A stretch of DNA of 34,057 bases from Paludibacteraceae bacterium (GCA_017450605.1 JAFSTG010000037.1:1-34057), one strand, 5' to 3'; counted from the stretch's first letter, positions 6,995-15,832 are shown. The notes: generated from the sequence alone by a model not told the origin. Program-made: numbers and translations.

Positions 6995-9900
6995 TCAGTG
7001 TTTGGCAGTAGTTGTATGTGCAGGTTTAAGTTGCCGATGGTCGAATGCTTTCCAATAGGCTACGGGTAACATTGTAACCACAAGAGGTAATGTGAATATA
7101 GTGCCGAAGCAGATTACCACACCCATTGGCATCCAAAGGCTTGTATGTGCTATTATCATTGGGATGACGCCTAATGCCGTAGTTGCTGAGGTGAGGAATA
7201 TAGGACGCATGCGTCGTTGCCCTGCACGGAAGGCTGCCTCTTTAGGACTTAGTTTCTTCGGTCCGAAACGCAATGCTTCGGCATATTCGTACATTATAAT
7301 AGCGTTCCTTACAATTATTCCTATCAGACTTACAAGCCCGAGAAGTGCGGTGATGGAGAAGTCAAGGTCGAATATCCATAGTCCGAGGCAAGCCCCGAAT
7401 AGGCACAAAAGACTCATGGAGAGAGATAATACGGCTATCGACAGACGCGAAAAATGATAAATGAGCAGTGCGAACATAACAAGTAGCGCTGCTATCACCG
7501 ACCATACTAATTCTGGTATTACTGCATCGTTTTGCGAAGTAAGGCCACCATAACTGATTTGTACTGATGGGTCTAACGAAGGGCTGATATGCTCGTCTAT
7601 ATATTTTCTTACTCGTTTTTGCATAAGTGGTTGCGAAGTTCGTCCACGCAAGTCGGCACCTATGGTTATTGTTCTTATATTATTGCGGTGAGTGATTGAC
7701 GAGTGATGCCATGTTGGTTGAAGTTCGGCAATCTGCCGGAGCGGCACCCATACCGACGGTATAGCTGTAGGAATCAGTAGGTCCCCTAAATCGGCGACAT
7801 TCATTGTGTCGATGCCTGACATATAGAGTACAACAGGCACACTATAGTCGTTTTCCCACAATGTGGTCATTGTCTGTCCGTTTGTCAGGCTGCTTAAATA
7901 AACCGACAACATGGCTTGGGTGATACCGAAATGTTCGGCTTCGTCGGCTTTGAGATTGATGCTTACTGTCGGAGTCTGAGAGTTATAGTCGGTGTGAACC
8001 CATGTCAGTTCGTCTTGCTCCGACATGAATGAAACTATCTCTGAGCTGATACTATCAAGTAGAGTGAGGTCATTGCCTTTGACATATACCTCGATCGGGT
8101 TTCTTACTGCCTGATAGTCCATTTGCTTGAAGCGCACATACGCATCGCTGAATGCGTTTTCCCAAATTGGTGCATATTGCTTGAGTATTTGCGAGGTGGC
8201 ATTGTTGCTTTTGGTGTTTACTATCAGTTGAGCATAGTTCTTAGCAGGCATGTGTGGAGTGTAGGTGGCATGAAATCGCGGTGATCCCGAACCTACGAAA
8301 GCCGTGATATTCTCAACTCTCTCATCTTGGCGCAGAACAGATGCTATCGAGTCGGCTACTTGAGCTGTACGACTAAGTGGGGAACCCTCTGCTAAGTGTA
8401 TCTCTACGGCGAAGCATGGGCGCTCTGCTTTTGGGAGCATTTGTATGTTAAGTCGTGAGAAAAGAAATCCTCCGAAAGCCACAAGAGCAAGTACACTGCC
8501 AATGGTGAGCCATGGATGACGGAAGCATGCAGCGAGAATGTTGTTGTAAGCGTTTTGCAGGTGAGTGAAGAAACGAACTTGTTGCTGCTCAAACCGACTG
8601 AGCTGTGTTTTGCTGTTTTTGCCGATAAATACTGTAGCAAGATATGGGATGCACCATGCTGCATAAAAAATACTTGCTGTAAGAGCAAAAGCTACAGCCC
8701 ACGGGAAACGTTGGACGAACTCGCCGAGCGGTCCGGTTATAATGCGCGTCATGGGGAAAAACATTCCGGATATGGCACATGTGGCAAGTGTCATCGGAAT
8801 GAATAACTGACTCGTACTCTCAACCGCCGCATACCAGCGTGAATGCCCTTGGTCGAGAAGGTTGGTGTAGCCGTCGATAACTATCACCGAGTCGTCAACT
8901 ATCATACCTAACACGACGATAAGTGCTGCTAAAGTGACGGTGTTAAGTTCTATTCCTGTGAGCCACATCAGTCCTAAGCAAACAGCGGTGCAGACAGGAA
9001 CACCTGTCGATGCCACCACAGCTGTGCGAAGAGGAAATAGTAGAAGCATGACAGCAATAACCACTAATATTGACATTAGCAAGTCGCGTAAGAATGACAT
9101 TACGGAGTCTTCTACCACTTTAGGTTGGTCGGTGATACGATGGAAATGAATATCGTCGGGTATAAATTCTCGTGCCGATATGAGGATGTCGTCAACCTTA
9201 TCGCCGAAAGCTACAATGTTATTGCCCGGATACATCTCCATACTAATAACCAAACAAGCGTTCTTCGAAAGCTGTTCATTTGCCGAGAAGTATGTTATGT
9301 ATTGGTCGGCATCGGCATATCGGCGTTCTATTGTTGCAATATCGCGCAGGCGCACAATATGTTGGTTGAGCGGGTCAACATACACTATTTGTTGCATCAG
9401 TTCGTATTCTGAACGATATGGAATGGCAACCTGAAGCATAGTGTTGGCAGAAGGAGTTTGCAAACTGCCGCTAACTGTTCTGAAGCCTTGCGAAGCTAAT
9501 TGGGCGAGTAGTGTGGTTTGGTTGATACCATACGCCGACAACCGTTCGAGGTCGATAGTGATGGCTATCTCTTCGTTTTGTTTTCCGAGAATGCGTATGT
9601 TGCCCATTTGCTTTATTGTTCGCAGGTGGTCGCATAGCAAGTTGGCATAACTCTCTAATTCGCGTGGGGTACGTTCGCTACTCTCAAGGGCAAGCAGCAG
9701 ACTGGAAGTGTTACCGAAGTTATCAATGACCACAGTGCCTAAAACTCCGCGTGGCAGGTTGGTGCGGCTAAAAGTGGAAAGACCATCGCGTATCTTGCTC
9801 CAAACCTCATCTTTATCAGTTACCTCAACTCGCAAGTCAGCGTAGATATATGCGATGCCGTCTTTCGATTCTGAAAAAGTAGTTTCTTTCTTTACCTCTT

Positions 9901-10111
9901 GATAAGAAAATAAAAATCGCTCTAACGGTATGGTTACCTGCTCTTCCACTTCTTCGGCTGTGGCTCCGGGATAGATGGCTGCCACTACGCCTTGGCGAAT
10001 AGTGAATTGTGGAAATTCGTCTTTATTCAAACGTGGAAGACTGGTTATTCCGAAAACAAAGAGACAACAAACCACAAAAAATACGATTTTGTGGTTGCGC
10101 ATAGCTCGCAT
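6995..10111 (-). CDS. RND family efflux pump permease (AcrB-like)
   Basis: This inner-membrane proton-driven pump is about 1,038 residues from the ATG at 10111. It shows the classic layout: TM1 near the N-terminus, a large periplasmic porter/docking loop (opening with KDEFPQFTIRQG and YPGATAEEVEEQVTIPLE), TM2-6, a second periplasmic loop and TM8-12. The TM4 proton-relay motif GMIVDDSVIVIDGYTN carries the two aspartates (about 406-407). The equivalent repeat-half motif GLVSLIGIIVRNAIIMYEYAEA is present near 935. An in-frame TTG at 10132 would add seven residues; the ATG is preferred. It is flanked by the adaptor gene upstream and the TolC gene four bases downstream. The sequence resembles Bacteroidetes HAE-type multidrug pumps; the drug or metabolite exported is unknown. 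Confidence 0.93.
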   Translation of the reverse strand: MRAMRNHKIVFFVVCCLFVFGITSLPRLNKDEFPQFTIRQGVVAAIYPGATAEEVEEQVTIPLERFLFSYQEVKKETTFSESKDGIAYIYADLRVEVTDKDEVWSKIRDGLSTFSRTNLPRGVLGTVVIDNFGNTSSLLLALESSERTPRELESYANLLCDHLRTIKQMGNIRILGKQNEEIAITIDLERLSAYGINQTTLLAQLASQGFRTVSGSLQTPSANTMLQVAIPYRSEYELMQQIVYVDPLNQHIVRLRDIATIERRYADADQYITYFSANEQLSKNACLVISMEMYPGNNIVAFGDKVDDILISAREFIPDDIHFHRITDQPKVVEDSVMSFLRDLLMSILVVIAVMLLLFPLRTAVVASTGVPVCTAVCLGLMWLTGIELNTVTLAALIVVLGMIVDDSVIVIDGYTNLLDQGHSRWYAAVESTSQLFIPMTLATCAISGMFFPMTRIITGPLGEFVQRFPWAVAFALTASIFYAAWCIPYLATVFIGKNSKTQLSRFEQQQVRFFTHLQNAYNNILAACFRHPWLTIGSVLALVAFGGFLFSRLNIQMLPKAERPCFAVEIHLAEGSPLSRTAQVADSIASVLRQDERVENITAFVGSGSPRFHATYTPHMPAKNYAQLIVNTKSNNATSQILKQYAPIWENAFSDAYVRFKQMDYQAVRNPIEVYVKGNDLTLLDSISSEIVSFMSEQDELTWVHTDYNSQTPTVSINLKADEAEHFGITQAMLSVYLSSLTNGQTMTTLWENDYSVPVVLYMSGIDTMNVADLGDLLIPTAIPSVWVPLRQIAELQPTWHHSSITHRNNIRTITIGADLRGRTSQPLMQKRVRKYIDEHISPSLDPSVQISYGGLTSQNDAVIPELVWSVIAALLVMFALLIYHFSRLSIAVLSLSMSLLCLFGACLGLWIFDLDFSITALLGLVSLIGIIVRNAIIMYEYAEALRFGPKKLSPKEAAFRAGQRRMRPIFLTSATTALGVIPMIIAHTSLWMPMGVVICFGTIFTLPLVVTMLPVAYWKAFDHRQLKPAHTTTAKH

Positions 10112-10179
10112 TATATGATTTCTCTTTGCCAAAGTGCGGAAGATATTTGAATAGTTAATTTATGTCAATTTAAGAGGTG

Positions 10180-10187
10180 CAAAATTA
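10180..10187 (-). promoter_or_regulatory. -7 box for the pump-TolC unit
   Basis: On the minus strand TAATTTTG (10187-10180) is a full -7 match in the 245-base gap between adaptor and pump genes. No TTTG lies at the -33 position. Instead the region holds the 11-bp-spaced repeats at 10202-10230. That arrangement is typical of activator-dependent promoters. Confidence 0.5.
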
Positions 10188-10201
10188 TTGATTACTCGTT
10201 T

Positions 10202-10230
10202 TTGACAGGAAGTAGACAGGAAGATGACAG
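10202..10230 (-). promoter_or_regulatory. PHO-box-like triple direct repeat
   Basis: On the minus strand the order is CTGTCAT (10230-10224), spacer CTTC, CTGTCTA (10219-10213), spacer CTTC, CTGTCAA (10208-10202). This is three 7-bp half-sites at an exact 11-bp period. It matches the E. coli PhoB PHO box form (CTGTCAT, 4 bases, CTGTCAT). The array ends 14 bases before a -7 box and covers the -33 position. The repeats are seen; recognition by a PhoB-type regulator is inferred. Confidence 0.5.
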
Positions 10231-10356
10231 GAACAAAGCCTTGTTAACTTGTTGTGATATAAATAATTATGTTGTATTTTGAAATTGTAAAGAATTATAA
10301 TATTCCAGTCTTTAAACGTCATTAAATCAATCTGTTATTCGAATCGGGAACATAAG

Positions 10357-11394
10357 TTATGGTACTTTAACCGGACATCCTTCGTATAGTTTTTGGTAGC
10401 CTGAGGTAATAATGCTGTCGCCGGCTTGCAGTTCACCTCTTATTATTACGCCATCTTTTACATATTCACTAACTGAGATAATTTGTCGATGTGCTTTGAG
10501 GTTTCTTACTGTCCATAGGGCTTGTCCTTCTCTTCGTGTGTGAATACAGTTTGCCGGAACGATAATACCTTGTTTGTCGTCAGTCGGACAATATACTTTG
10601 CATACCATGCCGCTAAGCAAGCCGGCATGTTCGGCATCGTTTATTTGTGCGGTAAGAGTGTAGGTATGAGTGAGCATGTTAGCAGATGGTTTTTTTGTGT
10701 TAACCACAGCCGTAAACGTGCGGTTGCAAGCCGGAACTTCAACATCTATATGCTGTTTCTCCCGGAGTTGACTCCATTCGCTTTCGGGAACGCTGAATCG
10801 TGCTTGCATATTGGTAAGATCGGAGAGTGTTACCACTGTTTGTCCCGGTAAAATCGTTTCTCCGTTTGCAACATCGCAACTTGTTATTACCCCACTGAAA
10901 GGTGCTATTATTCGGCAGGCTGCCAATTCGTTGGCAGCGATAGCTTCGATACTGACCGCTTGTTCGTAGCGTGTTTGCATCTCCATCCATTGAGCCTCGT
11001 TGATGGCCTTGTTGTCGTGAACAAGGCGCAGACGCTCGTATGCATCGGTTGCCTCGCGTAGCGAAGCTCGTGCCGACAGAAGAGCGTTATAGGCGGTGGT
11101 ACTATCGGTTACGGCTATAAGATCGCCCTTCTTGACACGACTACCCACACTAACATACAGGTTGCGAAGTACGCCTCCGTTTCTGAAACTTAGTTGAGTT
11201 TGTTGAGCGGATTCTATTTTACCGACGTAAGTGTGCCGGTTACCAAAGGGACTGTTGCCCAATCTGATAAACTCAACAGTAACCGCTTTGTCGATATGTG
11301 AAAAATCTTCGCTTTTGCGTCGGCATGATGAGAGAACAGTGATAGCCGAAAGCAGTACAACGAGAATAGATATTTTGCTTGAATAGAAAATCAT
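10357..11394 (-). CDS. RND efflux periplasmic adaptor, lipoprotein (HlyD/AcrA-like)
   Basis: This membrane-fusion protein links the RND pump to the TolC channel. From the ATG at 11394 it has 345 residues. A lipoprotein signal peptide ends in LSSC (Cys24), anchoring it in the inner membrane. The lipoyl halves flank a short helical hairpin: SFRNGGVLRNLYVSVGSRVKKGDLIA first, then about 45 residues of helix, then IIAPFSGVITSCDVANGETILPGQTV. Beta-barrel and membrane-proximal domains follow. An in-frame TTG at 11406 is rejected because it would sit almost on the expected transcription start. The pump gene begins 245 bases downstream, an unusually wide gap for this kind of operon, and that gap has its own promoter-like element. 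Confidence 0.92.
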   Translation of the reverse strand: MIFYSSKISILVVLLSAITVLSSCRRKSEDFSHIDKAVTVEFIRLGNSPFGNRHTYVGKIESAQQTQLSFRNGGVLRNLYVSVGSRVKKGDLIAVTDSTTAYNALLSARASLREATDAYERLRLVHDNKAINEAQWMEMQTRYEQAVSIEAIAANELAACRIIAPFSGVITSCDVANGETILPGQTVVTLSDLTNMQARFSVPESEWSQLREKQHIDVEVPACNRTFTAVVNTKKPSANMLTHTYTLTAQINDAEHAGLLSGMVCKVYCPTDDKQGIIVPANCIHTRREGQALWTVRNLKAHRQIISVSEYVKDGVIIRGELQAGDSIITSGYQKLYEGCPVKVP

Positions 11395-11419
11395 AATAAT
11401 TTGCAAATCAAATCGGCTG

Positions 11420-11427
11420 CAAAGATA
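11420..11427 (-). promoter_or_regulatory. -7 box for the efflux adaptor gene
   Basis: On the minus strand TATCTTTG (11427-11420) fits TAnnTTTG and lies 25 bases upstream of the ATG at 11394. No good TTTG is found 19-21 bases further up. It diverges from the dxr -7 box at 11473-11480. Confidence 0.5.
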
Positions 11428-11472
11428 ATTGATTTTTTTGTATTAAAGGTATTTTATATTGAAAAATATTTG

Positions 11473-11480
11473 TAACTTTG
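11473..11480 (+). promoter_or_regulatory. -7 box for dxr
   Basis: TAACTTTG is a full match to the -7 consensus, 40 bases before the dxr ATG. The -33 region is AT-rich without a clear TTTG at the right distance. Confidence 0.55.
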
Positions 11481-11520
11481 CGCGAATAAATGGAAAATTA
11501 AGTAGTATATAATATCTGAA

Positions 11521-12690
11521 ATGAAGAATATAGCGATATTAGGTTCGACTGGTAGTATAGGTTGTCAGACTCTTGATGTGGTGCGTAGCCATGCAGATGA
11601 ATTTGCGGTGTATGCAATATCTGCGCGTAGCAGTGTTGACTTGCTTATCAGTCAGGCTCGAGAGTTTCTGCCCAAAGTGGTTTGCATAGCCGATGAGTCG
11701 AAACTTACGCAACTAAGGGATGGTCTTGAGGGGTTACCTGTTACTTGCTATGGTGGCGACAAGGCGATAGAGGAGATGGTAGAGCACACTGAGATTGATA
11801 TTGTTGTGGCAGCTATGGTGGGTTATGCCGGTCTGCGCCCAACGATTGCAGCTATACGTGCCGGAAAAACAATAGCTTTTGCCAATAAGGAGACGCTTGT
11901 AGTAGCAGGCGAGTTGGTATGTGCTCTTGCTCGCGAGCATAATGTTAGTTTGCTACCGGTAGATTCGGAACATAGTGCTATATTTCAGTCTCTTATGGGC
12001 GAGGATAGCGGTCAGGTTGAAAAACTGCTGCTTACAGCTTCCGGCGGTCCGTTCCGTCTTATGCCTGCCCGGCAGTTGGCGAGCGTAACAGCTGGAGTTG
12101 CCCTGAAGCATCCTAATTTGCTGATGGGTGCGAAGATAACAATTGATTCGGCTACTATGATGAACAAGGGTTTTGAGGTAATAGAAGCAAAATGGCTATT
12201 CTCAATGCCGGTCAGCAAGATAGAGGTGCTTGTTCATCCGCAGTCGATAATTCATTCTGCCGTTCAGTTTATCGATGGTAGTGTCAAGGCACAGCTTGGT
12301 ATGCCTGATATGCGTTTGCCTATTCAGTTTGCGCTTACCTATCCGCGACGCGAGAAAAGCGATTTTCCTCGTATTGATTTCTTTAGTCTTACCGATGGCT
12401 TGACATTCTACAAGCCTGATACGGAGAAGTTCCAATGCCTGAAGTTAGCGTACGAAGCAACTCGCATGGGCGGTAATATGCCATGTGTGCTAAATGCTGC
12501 CAATGAAGTGGCAGTGGCTGCGTTCCTAAAAGGGCAAATCGGTTTCTTGCAGATACCTTGTCTGATAGAGTATGCAATGGAGCATATATCATTTAACGCT
12601 ACACCAGACTTGGAAGCGTATATGGAGACCGATAAGCAGACCCGCGCTTTAACAGAGGAGAGAAGGGAAAACTTGAAATTTGAAATCTGA
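11521..12690 (+). CDS. dxr: 1-deoxy-D-xylulose 5-phosphate reductoisomerase
   Basis: This enzyme performs the second step of the methylerythritol phosphate route to isoprenoids, converting DXP to MEP with NADPH and a divalent metal. The 389-residue protein has the N-terminal NADPH-binding motif ILGSTGSIG (6-14) and ANKETLVVAGE. The metal-binding and catalytic region contains LLPVDSEHSAIFQ, with Asp and Glu ligands. SGGPFR forms part of the flexible loop, and HPNLLMGAKITIDSATMMNKG and EVIEAKWLF follow. Length is normal. In many Bacteroidetes dxr is followed by the protease gene rseP; here the next gene is a ROK kinase 37 bases downstream. Confidence 0.97.
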   Translation: MKNIAILGSTGSIGCQTLDVVRSHADEFAVYAISARSSVDLLISQAREFLPKVVCIADESKLTQLRDGLEGLPVTCYGGDKAIEEMVEHTEIDIVVAAMVGYAGLRPTIAAIRAGKTIAFANKETLVVAGELVCALAREHNVSLLPVDSEHSAIFQSLMGEDSGQVEKLLLTASGGPFRLMPARQLASVTAGVALKHPNLLMGAKITIDSATMMNKGFEVIEAKWLFSMPVSKIEVLVHPQSIIHSAVQFIDGSVKAQLGMPDMRLPIQFALTYPRREKSDFPRIDFFSLTDGLTFYKPDTEKFQCLKLAYEATRMGGNMPCVLNAANEVAVAAFLKGQIGFLQIPCLIEYAMEHISFNATPDLEAYMETDKQTRALTEERRENLKFEI

Positions 12691-12727
12691 AAATAATAAT
12701 CATAATTAACTTTAAATTCATTTTGCT

Positions 12728-13717
12728 ATGGAAAAACCATTTGTATTGGGAATAGACATGGGTGGAACAAATACCAAATTCGGTATTGTTGACGCTCGCG
12801 GTAATGTAATCAACTCATCGTCGATTAAGACTCAGCAGTACACCGACATCAACGAGTATTGCGATGTACTGTGTGCAGAGATGATGAAACTGGTAGATGC
12901 ACAAGGTGGCATCGAACTGATACGCGGTGTGGGTGCAGGTGCTCCGAATGCCAACTACTACACCGGTAATATTGAAAATGCCGCCAACCTGCCATGGAAA
13001 GGAATAGTGCCTTTTGCTCAGATGATATCCGAGCGTATGGGTGTTCCCTGCCGTATTACCAACGATGCTAATGCCGCTGCAATGGGAGAAATGACGTATG
13101 GTGTGGCCAAGGGTATGAAGAACTTCATTATGATAACCCTTGGTACCGGTGTAGGTTCCGGAATAGTAATAGATGGTAAAGTGGTTTATGGTCATGACGG
13201 TTTTGCCGGCGAGTTGGGTCATACCAAGATAATTCGCGATGCTTCGGCTCGTCTGTGCGGTTGCGGTCAGAAGGGTTGTATCGAGGCGTATGCTTCGGCA
13301 AACGGTGTGGCTCGCACAGCACAAGAATTGCTTACCACAACCGACCGTCCGTCGCTTCTGAGAGAGTTGCCGGTAGATAAAGTTACATCGAAAGATGTGT
13401 TTGATGCTGCTATGAAAGGTGATGAGATGGCTTGCGAGATATTTGAATACACCGGCAATCTGCTGGGTGCTAAACTTGCCGATTTCATAGCCTTCTCGGC
13501 CCCTGAGGCAATAGTTTTGTTTGGTGGACTTACGAAAGCTGGTGATATACTGCTCAAGCCTATCGTTCGTTCGATGAACGAGAACGTGGTACGCTTTTGG
13601 AAAGATAAGGTAAAGGTGTTGTTCTCGAGTCTGAAAGATTCTGATGCAGCTATACTTGGCGCTTCAGCTCTTGTTTGGGATGTTGATGCCCATGCACCAA
13701 TGACACCTAAAGAATAA
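12728..13717 (+). CDS. ROK family glucokinase
   Basis: This cytoplasmic sugar kinase of the ROK family is probably a glucokinase making glucose 6-phosphate. The 329-residue protein has the phosphate-binding loop GIDMGGTNTKFGIVD (8-22) and the catalytic aspartate in TNDANAAAMGE (Asp113). The second ATP loop is LGTGVGSGIV (138-147). A complete zinc site is formed by His165 in GELGHT and the cysteines of CGCGQKGC (177-184). There is no DNA-binding helix-turn-helix domain, so it is a kinase and not a ROK repressor. It starts 37 bases after dxr without a visible promoter. Substrate could also be another hexose or an N-acetylated sugar. Confidence 0.9.
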   Translation: MEKPFVLGIDMGGTNTKFGIVDARGNVINSSSIKTQQYTDINEYCDVLCAEMMKLVDAQGGIELIRGVGAGAPNANYYTGNIENAANLPWKGIVPFAQMISERMGVPCRITNDANAAAMGEMTYGVAKGMKNFIMITLGTGVGSGIVIDGKVVYGHDGFAGELGHTKIIRDASARLCGCGQKGCIEAYASANGVARTAQELLTTTDRPSLLRELPVDKVTSKDVFDAAMKGDEMACEIFEYTGNLLGAKLADFIAFSAPEAIVLFGGLTKAGDILLKPIVRSMNENVVRFWKDKVKVLFSSLKDSDAAILGASALVWDVDAHAPMTPKE

Positions 13718-13770
13718 TGATTTGAACCGCTATGCTGAGTGATGAATGAAAGAAAATATCAGCAAAGCAT

Positions 13771-13795
13771 TATTAACTGTTAACTATTAACTGTT
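13771..13795. repeat. 14-bp near-tandem duplication before the deacetylase gene
   Basis: TATTAACTGTTAAC at 13771-13784 is followed directly by a second copy that keeps the first 11 bases (13785-13795). It lies at the point where the deacetylase reading frame opens. Confidence 0.6.
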
Positions 13796-13824
13796 TAAGT
13801 ATATTATATCAGTTTCCCTCGTGG

Positions 13825-14430
13825 TTGCAACATCTCTACGGCAATGTAGTTTGGCGCGGAGATGTTGCCGCACGTGTGGTGTATCTGACATTCGATGACG
13901 GTCCGATACCCGAAGTTACGCCCAGAGTGCTTGATATACTTGGTTATTATGGGATAAAGGCGACTTTCTTCTGTGTCGGTGAGAATGTCGTTAAGCATGC
14001 CGATATATTCCAAAGAATGATAGCCGAGGGGCATGCAGTAGGTAATCATACCTACAACCATCTTGCAGGTTGGCAAACACCTACCGATAAATATCTTTTA
14101 AATGTAGAGAAGGCTCAAGAGGCAATGCTCGCTCAGGGGGCCGACACCAACTTGTTTCGACCGCCTTACGGCAGAATGCGTTTTTCGCAAAAGAAGGTGC
14201 TGAAAGATAAGTATCAGATTGTTTTGTGGGATGTACTAACCCACGACTATAATAGTTCTTATACGCCTCAGAAAATCCTTGATGTGGTAAGGCGCTACAC
14301 TCGCAACGGGTCGATTATCAATTTTCATGACTCGCTCAAGTCTGAAAAAAATATGCTTGCTGCATTACCTCTCTGCATTGAGTGGCTTACAGAAAACGGT
14401 TATATTTGTAAGACGTTATGTTTAAAATAG
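13825..14430 (+). CDS. Polysaccharide deacetylase (NodB domain)
   Basis: This is a carbohydrate esterase family 4-like enzyme removing acetyl groups from an amino-sugar polymer. With the TTG at 13825 it has 201 residues and almost all of it is the NodB domain. The first catalytic motif is LTFDDGPIPEVTP (Asp24, Asp25), the metal ligands are in GNHTYNH (His75, His79), then FRPPYGRMRFS and a C-terminal IINFHDS. No signal peptide is visible. The frame stays open upstream to 13777 without ATG or GTG. The extra residues LYQFPSWLQHLYG resemble the start of homologues, so translation may begin upstream at a non-standard codon such as ATA 13801. The 3' end overlaps the NadR-like gene by 13 bases. Confidence 0.82.
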   Translation: MQHLYGNVVWRGDVAARVVYLTFDDGPIPEVTPRVLDILGYYGIKATFFCVGENVVKHADIFQRMIAEGHAVGNHTYNHLAGWQTPTDKYLLNVEKAQEAMLAQGADTNLFRPPYGRMRFSQKKVLKDKYQIVLWDVLTHDYNSSYTPQKILDVVRRYTRNGSIINFHDSLKSEKNMLAALPLCIEWLTENGYICKTLCLK

Positions 14431-14954
14431 GTGTTATAGGACCCGAATCGACAGGTAAGAGCACTCTATGTGGGAGTCTTTCGAAACTACTTGATGCAAC
14501 GGTGGTGAATGAGTATGCCCGCACCTATTTAGAAGAGAGGGGAGCAGAGTATTCAGAGCACGATGTAGAACAAATAGCACGGGTGCAGATAGAACAACTA
14601 AATGCCGCATATCCGACTCCTTACGTGTTTTTCGATACAGAACTGATAATAACGCAGGTATGGTTTGAATATAAATATGGTAAGGTGCCTGATTTCCTTT
14701 TGGAAGCACAGAGAAACAATCCTATCGATTTTTATTTTTTATGTGCGCCGGATTTGCAGTTCGTGCCCGACCCCTTACGCGAAAACCCTGATAAGCGGGA
14801 AGAGTTATTCATACGCTACCGCGAACTTATCGAAGAACAGAATAAACCCTATCATATAGTTGCAGGTGTGGGGAAAAGCAGAGTAGAAAGCGCACTCAAA
14901 GAGATACAAAATTATATAGATAAAAGCTTGAATTTCAATTATTATGTCGGTTAA
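14418..14954 (+). CDS. NadR-type AAA family nucleotide/nucleoside kinase
   Basis: This 178-residue P-loop protein resembles the ribosylnicotinamide kinase domain of NadR, which phosphorylates nicotinamide riboside for NAD salvage. The Walker A motif is GPESTGKST (9-17), followed by NEYARTYLEERG (helix and substrate-site arginine), ARVQIEQ, the Walker B-like VFFDTELIITQVW, and a lid-like segment with DPLRENPDKREELF. It lacks the NadR repressor domain and the adenylyltransferase domain. The start overlaps the deacetylase end by 13 bases and its own end overlaps the next gene by 11, so all three are translated from one message. No pnuC transporter gene, a common neighbour, is nearby. Confidence 0.82.
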   Translation: MFKIGVIGPESTGKSTLCGSLSKLLDATVVNEYARTYLEERGAEYSEHDVEQIARVQIEQLNAAYPTPYVFFDTELIITQVWFEYKYGKVPDFLLEAQRNNPIDFYFLCAPDLQFVPDPLRENPDKREELFIRYRELIEEQNKPYHIVAGVGKSRVESALKEIQNYIDKSLNFNYYVG

Positions 14955-15816
14955 ATATTACGATTCGGAATTCGAAGATTCGGAATTTGGTGAGGTATAT
15001 GTAAGATATAATGTGCGGTCGCGAAATATTATTTTTAGAATAATCGACGGTCAACTCTGGATAACATCATCTCCACACCTTAGCGACTCTGTTATAAAAA
15101 ATGCTATTGGCGACAAGCGAGAGAAGTTAAGGGAATTATTTCAGCGAACAAGAACTTCTGTACCTGAACATATTATCGATGAGACATTCAAAATCACTAC
15201 TCCTGCGTTCTGTTTTTCGGTGGTATGCAATAGAGAAAAAGAATTTCGTCTGCATCGAGTTTTCCAACCTCAAACCGATCCGTTATATGTTGGTATGCCT
15301 GATTGTGCTGTGGTGCAGTTGGAATGTCCTTATCAAACAGATTTTGACAATGAGCAGCGGCAACGTTGGCTCAGAAAAGTGGTTGAGGCAGCGTTGATAA
15401 AAGAAGTAAAACCATATCTTCAATATATGCTCAACCAAATGTCGGCGAAGAGCGGACTTGCGTATGAGCAGTTTATGGTAGGGCGAGGCAAAACGAGATG
15501 GGGATGGTGCTCGCGTCTATCCGGAGCACGCAAAAAATTGTCGCAGACAGAACGAGTTATAGAGATAGGACCATATACCCAAGAAGAGTATTTCCCGCAC
15601 AAAATATGTCTTAATTCTTTCACCGCGCTTTTGCCGTTGCACCTTGCGCAATATATATGCTTGCACGAACTGACGCATACTCGTCATGCCGACCATTCTG
15701 ATGACTTTCATTCTACCCTTGATATGCTGACTCGGACAATATTAGGTGTGAGTGCCAAAGAATGTGAATGGGAAATGAGAAAGTGTAGAACTGATATAAA
15801 TTGCTTTGCAAAATAG
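14944..15816 (+). CDS. YgjP-like (DUF45/M48-type) metal-dependent hydrolase
   Basis: This 290-residue cytoplasmic protein carries the zincin motif HELTHTRHADHSDDFH (241-256), with His241, Glu242 and His245 as metal and catalytic residues and His251 in the NH/DH position of the YgjP family. Just upstream, RGKTRWGWCS (181-190) corresponds to the family's RWGSCS box. The N-terminal half (1-130) is less conserved and longer than in standard YgjP proteins. There is no signal peptide. Its start lies inside the end of the NadR-like gene. YgjP-like proteins are predicted metalloproteases with no well-defined substrate. Confidence 0.85.
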   Translation: MSVKYYDSEFEDSEFGEVYVRYNVRSRNIIFRIIDGQLWITSSPHLSDSVIKNAIGDKREKLRELFQRTRTSVPEHIIDETFKITTPAFCFSVVCNREKEFRLHRVFQPQTDPLYVGMPDCAVVQLECPYQTDFDNEQRQRWLRKVVEAALIKEVKPYLQYMLNQMSAKSGLAYEQFMVGRGKTRWGWCSRLSGARKKLSQTERVIEIGPYTQEEYFPHKICLNSFTALLPLHLAQYICLHELTHTRHADHSDDFHSTLDMLTRTILGVSAKECEWEMRKCRTDINCFAK

Positions 15817-15832
15817 TTTAAATAAAACGCTT

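Noticed and set aside
12815-13324. 169-codon minus-strand ORF inside the glucokinase gene
   Set aside because: Antisense to an intact ROK kinase with all motifs; His/Tyr-rich product typical of a shadow frame.
13729-13768. Inverted repeat GCTATGCTGA/TCAGCAAAGC after the glucokinase gene as a terminator
   Set aside because: The 10-bp stem has a central mismatch, a 20-base loop and no T run, so it is too weak to call.
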